Positions 1 through 5,440 of a stretch of DNA of 5,440 bases are shown piece by piece. Every line of letters starts with the position of its first letter. Positions within the stretch are counted from its first letter, which is position 1. The translations under genes were made by a program, and so were the position numbers. The notes under the pieces were generated by a model. That model saw only the letters and a program-made list of their open reading frames with translations, did not search any database and was not told where the DNA came from. The DNA lies in contig JADFRB010000169.1 of assembly GCA_022561525.1 (NCBI GenBank), forward strand, positions 1 through 5,440, in the 5' to 3' direction. This DNA is from Nitrospinota bacterium. GTDB taxonomy: Bacteria; Nitrospirota; Nitrospiria; Nitrospirales; UBA8639.

Positions 1-200
1 CCACAGCCCGTGACGAAGCACGCCCCGGCAGAGATGTGGATATCGTGGTGTCGTTCGATGGTCCCGCTACGTCGCGGCGTTACTTTGGGGTGCAGTTCCA
101 TCTGGAGGATGCCCTGGGCTGTTCGGTCGATCTGGTGACTGAAAAAGCCCTGTATCCTGAATTGCGCCCTTTTATCGAACAGGAGGCGGTGCATGTCTGA
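1..200 (+). CDS. mntA: MntA-type minimal nucleotidyltransferase antitoxin, 3' part (5' end outside window)
   Basis: Antitoxin of a HEPN/MNT toxin-antitoxin pair. In the characterised Shewanella pair, MntA transfers AMP from ATP to a tyrosine of the HepT RNase and so inactivates it. The reading frame starts at base 3 and gives 65 visible residues ending at TGA 198-200. Ten residues (TARDEARPGR) precede the catalytic DVD (visible residues 11-13), so the frame fits the family signature GS-X10-DXD. The cut codon ends in CC, compatible with the Ser of that GS. A third acidic residue follows in SVDLV (visible Asp43), and the tail resembles the family pattern ending in ELRPFIEQEAV. About a third of a normal gene of around 100 codons is missing upstream. 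The stop overlaps the hepT start by 8 bases, which indicates co-translation. Motif match is direct; the antitoxin role is inferred from family and neighbour. Confidence 0.88.
   Translation, partial: TARDEARPGRDVDIVVSFDGPATSRRYFGVQFHLEDALGCSVDLVTEKALYPELRPFIEQEAVHV
181..186 (+). promoter_or_regulatory. Ribosome binding site for hepT
   Basis: A perfect AGGAGG lies 6 bases before the ATG at 193, inside the end of the mntA coding sequence. It supports 193 as the hepT start. It is the strongest Shine-Dalgarno in the window, contrasting with the weak ones before mod and res. Confidence 0.8.
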
Positions 201-534
201 GCGCGAATGGGGTTTTTATCTAGACGATATGATTGGCTTTGCCAAAAAAGCACTCGCCTATACCAACGGTCTCGATCAGAACGGATTCGTGGGCAGCGGC
301 CTGAACTACGATGCCACCGTATGCAATCTGGAATTGATGGGCATAGCCGCCACGCATATTCCGGCCAAGGTACGCGATGCGTACCCGGCAATCCCTTGGC
401 GACAGTTGATCGCTACCCGCAACCGGCTGATTCATGGTTACCTGGGAATCGACAATGACACCCTCTGGAGCATCATCACGGACGACATTCCTGGCCTGCT
501 GCCAGAACTTCGGAAACTCAAAGACCAGGTTTGA
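193..534 (+). CDS. hepT: HepT-type HEPN-domain RNase toxin (DUF86 family)
   Basis: Toxin partner of the upstream nucleotidyltransferase; HEPN toxins of this family act in the cytoplasm as metal-independent RNases, with tRNA or mRNA reported as targets. The 113-residue length is normal for the family. The key segment is RNRLIHGY at residues 76-83: Arg76 and His81 form the RX4H catalytic motif, and Tyr83 completes RX4HXY, the tyrosine AMPylated by MntA in the Shewanella pair. All three residues are present, so the protein should be both active and silenceable. The N-terminal part (about 7-25) looks helical, as expected for a HEPN bundle. It overlaps mntA by 8 bases and ends in TGATG, sharing one base with the next short ORF, so translation probably continues into the restriction-modification genes. 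Family assignment is firm; the RNA target is unknown. Confidence 0.92.
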   Translation: MSEREWGFYLDDMIGFAKKALAYTNGLDQNGFVGSGLNYDATVCNLELMGIAATHIPAKVRDAYPAIPWRQLIATRNRLIHGYLGIDNDTLWSIITDDIPGLLPELRKLKDQV

Positions 535-629
535 TGAACAACAAACAAAAACTCGAACTGACTTGGATCGGGACGGAGAACTCGCCTTCGCCACAGCTAC
601 GGCGGGCAGGCCGGCCGAGAATGACTTGA
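534..629 (+). pseudogene. 31-codon relic of a second mod 5' end
   Basis: This short ORF begins MNNKQKLELTWIG, which matches the first 13 residues of the downstream methyltransferase (MNRKQKLELTWIG) at 12 of 13 positions. After about residue 16 the similarity is lost and the ORF stops at TGA 627-629. At the DNA level 8 of the 12 identical residues use a different codon in the two copies, so this is not a recent tandem duplication; it looks like the start of a diverged mod homologue that once followed hepT. It shares the A of TGATG with the hepT stop, has a short AGG at 527-529, lies in the same frame as mod, and ends 3 bases before the mod ATG. It could now serve as a translational bridge or leader to mod. 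Whether a peptide is made is unknown; relic status is an inference from the partial match. Confidence 0.65.
584..611 (+). repeat. Small GC-rich imperfect hairpin between the two mod starts
   Basis: Arms GCCT (584-587) plus CGCC (589-592) can pair with GGCG (601-604) plus AGGC (608-611), leaving an 8-base loop and a small internal loop. The segment lies exactly where the relic ORF stops resembling mod, followed by the 8-base palindrome GGCCGGCC at 609-616. It could be a fragment of a dispersed intergenic repeat or just a chance structure. Confidence 0.3.
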
Positions 630-632
630 GCC

Positions 633-2237
633 ATGAATCGGAAGCAGAAGCTTGAGTTGACTTGGATCGGTAAGGACGTGCGGCCGAGGCTAGAGCCGCG
701 GATTCTGCTGGAGGACCCGGAGAAGTCCTACCACGCGGCTCACCGCGTCACTGACCTCGATTTGTTCGATAACCGTCTCATCTTTGGCGACAACCTGCTG
801 GTGCTTAAAGCGCTGGAGCAGGAGTTCTCGGGGAAAATTAAGTGTATCTATATTGATCCACCTTTCAACACAGGCGCGGCCTTTGAACACTATGATGATG
901 GATTGGAGCATTCAATATGGTTGGGAATGATGCGTGATAGGCTGGATTGTTTGTCCCAACTTCTCGCGCCTGATGGACTTCTCATCGTTCAGATAGATTA
1001 TCGAGAAGGTGCCCGGCTCAAAGTTCTGATGGATGAAATATTTGGTAACTTGTGTTTTAAGAATGAGATAATCGTGCGGAGAGGCACTAAAAATGTACAG
1101 TCTCAGTTTGAAACCATTGATGCTCTTTCAACTGGGCACGACACGATCTATTTATACGCTAAGTCGAGCGGTGTAAGGCTTCAGAAGCTTCAGGCATTTG
1201 ACGAGGAAGCCGTACCGGGGAAATGGGATACGTTCTGGAGGGGAACTGATAGACGAACAATGAGATACGAAATATTTGGCATAAAGCCTGATACTGGTCA
1301 GTGGCGTTGGAGTGAAGAGCGAGGTTATAAAGCCAAAAGGAATTTTGAAAGATACTGTGAAGAATACTCTGCTTCTTTGGCGCTGGATGAATATTATGGC
1401 TTGAAGAAGCGGGAAGAAGGTGTCGAACTCGATTTTGTACGGTTGGGGCCAGACAATACTGTTCAATACTATGTTTCTCCTCGTAATTACAAAATTCTTT
1501 CTGACGTGTGGATGGATGTCCGAACATCTGGCAAATTAACCGATTTTGCACATGAGAAACACGAAGAGTTATTAGAGAGAATTATTCGGTGGAGCACGAA
1601 ACCTGGGGATTGGGTCCTAGATTCCTTCGCCGGTTCCGGAACCACTGGAGCGGTTGCTCACAAGATGGGGCTACGCTGGATTATGGTGGAGCTTGGCACT
1701 CATTGCCAAACTCACATTTTACCTCGTCTCAAGAAAGTCATCGATGGGGAGGACCAGGGTGGGATTACGAAAGCTGTTGGCTGGAAAGGCGGCGGTGGCT
1801 TCCGCTATTTCCGTCTCGCTCCCTCGTTGCTTGAACAGGATCAATTCGGAAATCCCGTGATTAGCAAGCAGTACAATGCGGCCATGGTTGCGGAAGCGAT
1901 GTGCAAACTGATGGGCTTCACGTATGCCCCAAGCGAGACGATTTACTGGCAGCACGGTCATTCCACAGAAAATGACTTCATGTATGTGACCACGCAAACG
2001 CTCACCCGTGAACAATTGGCTAAGCTCGGCGAAGAGGTTGGCGAAAAGCGGTCACTTCTTATTTGCTGTGGAGCCTTTCGCGTGAAACCCGATGCTTTTC
2101 CCAATCTGACGCTTAAGAAAATCCCGAAAGCTGTGCTCAGCCGTTGCGAGTGGGGCAAGGACGACTATAGCCTACGGGTGGAAAATCTGCCCAAGCCCCC
2201 AACGAAGGCAGGGCAACAGGAGTTGGAGTTATCGTAG
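633..2237 (+). CDS. mod: Type III restriction-modification methyltransferase (Mod), beta-class adenine-specific
   Basis: Transfers methyl from S-adenosylmethionine to adenine N6 in a short asymmetric site and gives the Mod-Res complex its specificity. At 534 residues it is somewhat shorter than EcoP15I Mod. Motif order is that of beta-class enzymes: a GDNL segment at 52-55, catalytic motif IV DPPF at 75-78 followed by NTG, a variable target-recognition region at roughly 140-295, a motif X-like stretch at about 305-320, the SAM-binding motif I FAGSGTTG at 332-339, and a motif II acid (Glu353). A C-terminal domain of about 150 residues follows, as in related Mods. No strong Shine-Dalgarno precedes the ATG; it starts 3 bases after the stop of the in-frame relic ORF, so coupled translation is likely. 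The central codons are clearly richer in A+T (about 42% GC over 1021-1500) than either end (about 55-60%), consistent with an exchanged recognition domain. Target sequence cannot be read from the protein. Confidence 0.95.
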   Translation: MNRKQKLELTWIGKDVRPRLEPRILLEDPEKSYHAAHRVTDLDLFDNRLIFGDNLLVLKALEQEFSGKIKCIYIDPPFNTGAAFEHYDDGLEHSIWLGMMRDRLDCLSQLLAPDGLLIVQIDYREGARLKVLMDEIFGNLCFKNEIIVRRGTKNVQSQFETIDALSTGHDTIYLYAKSSGVRLQKLQAFDEEAVPGKWDTFWRGTDRRTMRYEIFGIKPDTGQWRWSEERGYKAKRNFERYCEEYSASLALDEYYGLKKREEGVELDFVRLGPDNTVQYYVSPRNYKILSDVWMDVRTSGKLTDFAHEKHEELLERIIRWSTKPGDWVLDSFAGSGTTGAVAHKMGLRWIMVELGTHCQTHILPRLKKVIDGEDQGGITKAVGWKGGGGFRYFRLAPSLLEQDQFGNPVISKQYNAAMVAEAMCKLMGFTYAPSETIYWQHGHSTENDFMYVTTQTLTREQLAKLGEEVGEKRSLLICCGAFRVKPDAFPNLTLKKIPKAVLSRCEWGKDDYSLRVENLPKPPTKAGQQELELS

Positions 2238-2264
2238 GAGGGGGTAGGGTGTTGGTCAGTTTTC

Positions 2265-2299
2265 GCCTGTTTGAAAATTTTTTGAATTATTCAACAGGC
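2265..2299 (+). promoter_or_regulatory. Hairpin masking the res ribosome-binding site
   Basis: GCCTGTTTGAA (2265-2275) and TTCAACAGGC (2290-2299) pair along 10 bp with one bulged T, around an A+T-rich 14-base loop. The 3' arm contains the only Shine-Dalgarno-like bases (AACAGG, 2293-2298) before the res ATG at 2305, so the folded RNA would hide the site. There is no T-run after the stem, so a factor-independent terminator is unlikely. A role in limiting or delaying Res is inferred; it could also be a protein-binding palindrome. Confidence 0.5.
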
Positions 2300-2304
2300 C
2301 CAAA

Positions 2305-4974
2305 ATGGTTATGAGCCATCACGTCAACGCCATTTCCAACCGCCTAAGTCTGCGTTCGCCGCAGCGGGAATCGTTGGAGATTCTCGCCCATGTGTGTGAA
2401 CTGATTAAACTGGAGAAGCAGGCGGATTCGGCCGAGGCGTTGGAGAGTATCAAGCGGGAGTTCTCCACGGTCACGGATTTCGAGCGGGACTTTCCTTCCT
2501 TGTGTTTTGCTCTGGCAACCGGTGTGGGGAAGACCAGGCTGATGGGGGCTTTCATCGCCTATTTGTTTGAAGCAAAGAGGTTTCGGCATTTTTTCGTTCT
2601 GGCCCCCAACCTGACGATTTACAACAAACTTTTTACAGACTTTACTCCCAACACGTCCAAATACGTGTTCCAGGGCATTTCCGCATTTTCCACAGATCCG
2701 CCGGAAATCATCACCGGTGATAATTATGAAAGCGGCCGCGGCGTGCGAGCCAGGTATTTGTTTGATACCAGTCCCATCCATATCAATATCTTCAACATCT
2801 CGAAAATCAATTCCGAAGTGCGCGGGGGAAAGTCTCCTCGCATAAAGCGCCTGAGCGAATATCTCGGGGAAAGCTATTTTGAATACCTCTCGAAATTGGA
2901 TGACTTGGTCTTGCTGATGGATGAATCCCATCGCTATCGGGCCTCCGCTGGGGTGCGGGCCATTAACGAACTGAAACCCATCTTGGGCCTCGAACTCACC
3001 GCCACGCCTCAGGTGGAAAAGGGGACTTGCACGGAACCGTTCAAGAACGTCATTTACAGCTATCCGTTATCCAGTGCGTTGGCCGATGGCTTTGTGAAAG
3101 AGCCGGCGGTGGCCACTCGTGAAAATTTCGATGTGCGCAACTACACCGATGAGGGGCTGGAACGGTTGAAGTTGGAAGATGGGATTCGCATCCACGAACA
3201 CACGAAGACCGAGTTGGATGTGTTTGCACGCCAGCATGACAAGCCTCTTGTGAAGCCCTTCATGCTTGTTGTTGCCCAAAACACCGACCATGCCAATAGC
3301 CTCGTGAGGACCATTGAGGATGAGTCCTTTTTCGATGGACGGTACAAGGGCCGTGTCATTACAGTCCACTCCGGCCAAACGGGCGAGGAGCGGGATGAAA
3401 CCGTTCAGCAACTGTTGTCGGTTGAAAACCCCAGAAACCCCACTGAAATTGTCGTACACGTGAACATGCTGAAAGAGGGGTGGGATGTCACCAACCTGTA
3501 CACGATTGTCCCGCTTCGGGCTGCGAATTCCAAAACGTTGGTGGAGCAGTCCATCGGGCGAGGCCTCCGGCTTCCTTACGGGAAACGAGTGGGAATGCCA
3601 GTGATTGACCGGCTCACCATCGTTTCGCACGATCGATTTCAGGAAATCATTGATGATGCGAACCGGCCGGATTCGATCATTCGGACGGGCGTCGTCATCG
3701 GCAAAGATATTCCCGACAAACCAACACAGGTGGTTCGGATTGACCCCATCATTGTCCAGAACATTACCGCCAAACCTGATGAGGTCGAGGGCAAACAACG
3801 GACGATGTTCGAAAATCCCGAAGAACAAAAGATTGCCATGACGACTTTGCAGGTCATTAAACAGTATGAACGGTTGTCGCGTTCTGCAGAATTGAAATCT
3901 CCGGACGTGCAAAGGGAAATCATCGAGAAAGTGACTTCTGAGGTGACACCGGCTCAGTATGAACTGGAAGGCATCCGTGAGAAAGCTGATATCGGATCAG
4001 TCGTGGCTGAAACCATTGGGATTTTTGTGGAATGGTCAATTGATATTCCGCGTATCATCATTGCTCCCCGAGGGGATGTCACATGTCGGTTCACCTCCTT
4101 CAAAGTCGATGTGAGCGGGATCCACCTTCAACCGGTAGACCGAGATATTCTCATCCAGCATCTTCGTGGCCAGGCGCAATATCATCTGGTCAGCGGAAGC
4201 GGCATTGTTCCTGAAAACAGGCTGGAGGATTACCTCGTCCGTGGGCTCATCGACTTTGACGACATTCATTACGATGATCATGCGGAATTACTCTATAATC
4301 TCGCAGGTCAGGTCGTCAGACATCTCAAGTCCTACTTGGGCAGGGACGAAGATGTGCTGAATGTGTTGCAATATCACCAGCAAACCCTGGTGAACCTCAT
4401 TCATGCACAAATGCAGGACCACTATGAAGAAGACGCGACGGGCTATGAAGCCGTGGTCAGCAAAGGGTTCACCACCTTACGGCACCATAGCTACTCTGCA
4501 CCTGCGCATGAGCCTGCTCGGAATTTCCGCCAGCCGGTGGATGATACGCACTTGTTCCGGGGCATGCTTTTTGGTGGGTTCAAGAAATGCCTGTATTCGA
4601 TTCAAAAATTTGATTCGGATACGGAACGGCGGTTTTCGGTTATTCTTGAGAATGACGCCGATGTCTTAAAATGGGTCAAGCCCGGGAGGGAAGACTTCCA
4701 GATTCACTACCATCATGATGATACATATGAGCCCGATTTTGTCGTCGAAACCAAAACCGCCAAGTACTTGGGCGAACCCAAGCGCGCGGATCAAATGAAC
4801 CAAGAGGATGTTCTGGCCAAAGCCAAAGCCGCTGTGATTTGGTGCCAACATGCCACAGAGCACGAGAAAATCCATGGGGGGAAAGCCTGGTCCTACCTGC
4901 TGATCCCGCATGATGCCGTTACGGAAAACAAAACGCTTCAAGGATTGGCTAGCGTCTTTTCTTTGGTAGCCTGA
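2305..4974 (+). CDS. res: Type III restriction enzyme subunit R (Res), SF2 helicase plus PD-(D/E)XK nuclease
   Basis: ATP-dependent translocase/endonuclease that works with Mod to cut DNA carrying unmethylated sites. The 889-residue length fits type III Res subunits. Helicase motifs appear in order: Walker A ATGVGKT (71-77), motif II DESH (206-209), motif III TATP (232-235), a GWDV segment (392-395), and motif VI EQSIGRGLR (414-422) with its arginine finger. The C-terminal nuclease has an upstream Glu774, then PD at 810-811. The distal acid and lysine could be Glu816/Lys818 (ETK) or Glu824/Lys826 (EPK); the second gives the spacing usual for this fold. All helicase and nuclease residues appear intact. 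In-frame TGA at 2272 and absence of any start codon after it force the start to 2305 (or ATG 2311). It follows mod by 67 bases and is probably co-transcribed, with the hairpin at 2265-2299 directly before it. Confidence 0.95.
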   Translation: MVMSHHVNAISNRLSLRSPQRESLEILAHVCELIKLEKQADSAEALESIKREFSTVTDFERDFPSLCFALATGVGKTRLMGAFIAYLFEAKRFRHFFVLAPNLTIYNKLFTDFTPNTSKYVFQGISAFSTDPPEIITGDNYESGRGVRARYLFDTSPIHINIFNISKINSEVRGGKSPRIKRLSEYLGESYFEYLSKLDDLVLLMDESHRYRASAGVRAINELKPILGLELTATPQVEKGTCTEPFKNVIYSYPLSSALADGFVKEPAVATRENFDVRNYTDEGLERLKLEDGIRIHEHTKTELDVFARQHDKPLVKPFMLVVAQNTDHANSLVRTIEDESFFDGRYKGRVITVHSGQTGEERDETVQQLLSVENPRNPTEIVVHVNMLKEGWDVTNLYTIVPLRAANSKTLVEQSIGRGLRLPYGKRVGMPVIDRLTIVSHDRFQEIIDDANRPDSIIRTGVVIGKDIPDKPTQVVRIDPIIVQNITAKPDEVEGKQRTMFENPEEQKIAMTTLQVIKQYERLSRSAELKSPDVQREIIEKVTSEVTPAQYELEGIREKADIGSVVAETIGIFVEWSIDIPRIIIAPRGDVTCRFTSFKVDVSGIHLQPVDRDILIQHLRGQAQYHLVSGSGIVPENRLEDYLVRGLIDFDDIHYDDHAELLYNLAGQVVRHLKSYLGRDEDVLNVLQYHQQTLVNLIHAQMQDHYEEDATGYEAVVSKGFTTLRHHSYSAPAHEPARNFRQPVDDTHLFRGMLFGGFKKCLYSIQKFDSDTERRFSVILENDADVLKWVKPGREDFQIHYHHDDTYEPDFVVETKTAKYLGEPKRADQMNQEDVLAKAKAAVIWCQHATEHEKIHGGKAWSYLLIPHDAVTENKTLQGLASVFSLVA

Positions 4975-5139
4975 ACCCTCTTGGCCTTGTCAAACCATAT
5001 CAATATTTCAAGGCATCCGAGGTAGTCGTTAGGTCGAAAGATGAACGCACTGGCCAGAAAATCACTCATGGCCCAAAAAGACCACCGCATTCGCTTTGTT
5101 GAAATTCCCCGGTCTCCCTCTCATAAGTCCCGCTCCTAA
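4975..5139. other. Gap between the R-M cassette and the transporter gene
   Basis: Apart from the stem-loop at 4977-5022 I see no convincing feature. A 32-codon ORF (5041-5139) with AGG at 5031-5033 ends in TAA immediately before, and in frame with, the ATG at 5140; it resembles nothing I know. A TTGTCA at 4987-4992 lacks a well-spaced -10 box. A promoter for the next gene is expected here but cannot be placed. Confidence 0.5.
4977..5022 (+). terminator. Weak stem-loop after res, possible transcript end
   Basis: GCCTTG (4984-4989) pairs with CAAGGC (5009-5014), and outside a small internal loop CCTC (4977-4980) pairs with GAGG (5019-5022). The loop is A+T-rich and 19 bases long. No T-run follows, so this is not a standard intrinsic terminator; it may stabilise the 3' end of the message or be chance. 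Confidence 0.3.
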
Positions 5140-5440
5140 ATGAAGGTTCCCTCTTCATCTTGGCACCCGCTTCGGTGGGTCTACGACCTCAGCCAAGTCT
5201 GGCGGGATACGCGCCAAATCGTTTTGGTGGCTCAAATCGCGGCCATTTATGCGGCCATCTTAATCCCCTTTAAAGTGGGCATTCCGCTGATTCCGGGGTT
5301 TGCGGAGCTTCGCCCCGCAAACGCTATCCCGATTGTCGCGTCGTTACTCTTTGGTCCGGCCGCTGCCTGGGGGGCTGGCATCGGAAATATGATCGCCGAC
5401 TGTTTCGGCACCTTGGGACCAGCGAGTCTCTTTGGATTTT
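5140..5440 (+). CDS. Integral membrane protein resembling an ECF transporter S component (QueT-like), 5' part
   Basis: One hundred residues are visible, running open to the window edge. After a polar, Trp-rich N-terminus (1-27) comes a hydrophobic helix (about 28-47, VLVAQIAAIYAAILIPF), then IPLIPG, the segment ELRPANAIP (56-64), a second hydrophobic stretch with LLFGPAAAWGAGIGN (69-83) and DCFGTLGP (87-94). This small-residue-rich pattern matches my memory of ECF-type vitamin or nucleobase uptake S components, which bind the substrate in the inner membrane and pair with an ATPase module encoded elsewhere. The substrate cannot be told. The ATG at 5140 has no clear Shine-Dalgarno and follows an in-frame TAA directly, so no longer start is possible without passing that stop; a later start is possible. 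It is probably not part of the defence cassette and marks its right edge. Confidence 0.7.
   Translation, partial: MKVPSSSWHPLRWVYDLSQVWRDTRQIVLVAQIAAIYAAILIPFKVGIPLIPGFAELRPANAIPIVASLLFGPAAAWGAGIGNMIADCFGTLGPASLFGF

Noticed and set aside
434..655. 73-codon open frame overlapping the end of hepT and the start of mod
   Set aside because: Overlaps two well-supported genes in another frame and has no recognisable similarity.
633..2237. Phase variation of mod by simple repeats, as in some pathogens
   Set aside because: No tandem tetranucleotide or long homopolymer tract is visible in the gene or just before it.
2237..2257. G-rich tract after the mod stop (runs of 5 and 3 G), possible quadruplex or phase-variable repeat
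   Set aside because: The runs are uneven and too short for a stable four-stranded structure or for slipped-strand switching, and they lie outside the coding sequence.
2252..2290. Internal promoter before res (TTGGTC or TTCGCC with AATTAT-like -10)
   Set aside because: No pair of boxes matches both consensus elements at a proper spacing; the A+T-rich stretch is better explained as the hairpin loop.
2344..2931. 195-codon open frame on the minus strand within res
   Set aside because: It lies antisense to strongly conserved helicase motifs and resembles no known protein; typical shadow of a real gene.
3067..3912. 281-codon open frame on the minus strand within res
   Set aside because: Antisense to the helicase C-terminal half, rich in low-complexity Asn/His/Phe patterns expected from reverse reading; no recognisable domain.
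4975..5139. Riboswitch controlling the transporter gene
   Set aside because: The gap is only 165 bases and I recognise no conserved riboswitch core; the single weak stem-loop is not sufficient.

Overview
This 5.4-kb bacterial window (roughly 50% GC by eye, every gene on the + strand) holds a compact defence cassette next to what looks like a chromosomal transporter gene. The host cannot be named from the sequence. The tight gene packing and the style of the transporter gene suggest a Gram-negative or deep-branching environmental bacterium. A Nitrospirota-like host is only a guess.

Layout. Bases 1-200 are the 3' part of a minimal nucleotidyltransferase antitoxin gene (mntA type). It overlaps by 8 bases a complete HEPN toxin gene (hepT type, 193-534) that carries the RX4HXY motif. 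HepT ends in a TGATG junction with a 31-codon ORF (534-629). The first 13 residues of that ORF nearly duplicate the N-terminus of the next gene, a beta-class type III DNA methyltransferase (mod, 633-2237). After a 67-base gap containing a hairpin that covers the presumed ribosome-binding site comes the type III restriction subunit (res, 2305-4974), a DEAD/DEAH-type helicase with a C-terminal PD-(D/E)XK nuclease. A 165-base gap with a weak stem-loop follows, then the start of a membrane protein resembling an ECF-transporter substrate-binding (S) component (5140 to the window end).

How it fits together. Mod and Res would form a type III restriction-modification complex: Mod recognises and methylates adenine on one strand, and Res uses ATP to scan and cut unmodified DNA. 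The upstream MntA/HepT pair is a toxin-antitoxin module in which the nucleotidyltransferase is known, from the Shewanella pair, to silence the HEPN RNase by AMPylating a tyrosine beside its active site. The junctions (8-base overlap, 1-base overlap, 3-base gap) suggest that the TA pair and mod are read from one transcript. Res may be translationally tuned by the hairpin in front of it.

Most noteworthy are the diverged relic of a second mod start between hepT and mod, the low-GC central (target-recognition) part of mod, and the hairpin over the res ribosome-binding site. The individual systems belong to known families. I see no clearly new system; the physical fusion of the TA and R-M modules and its scar are the unusual part.
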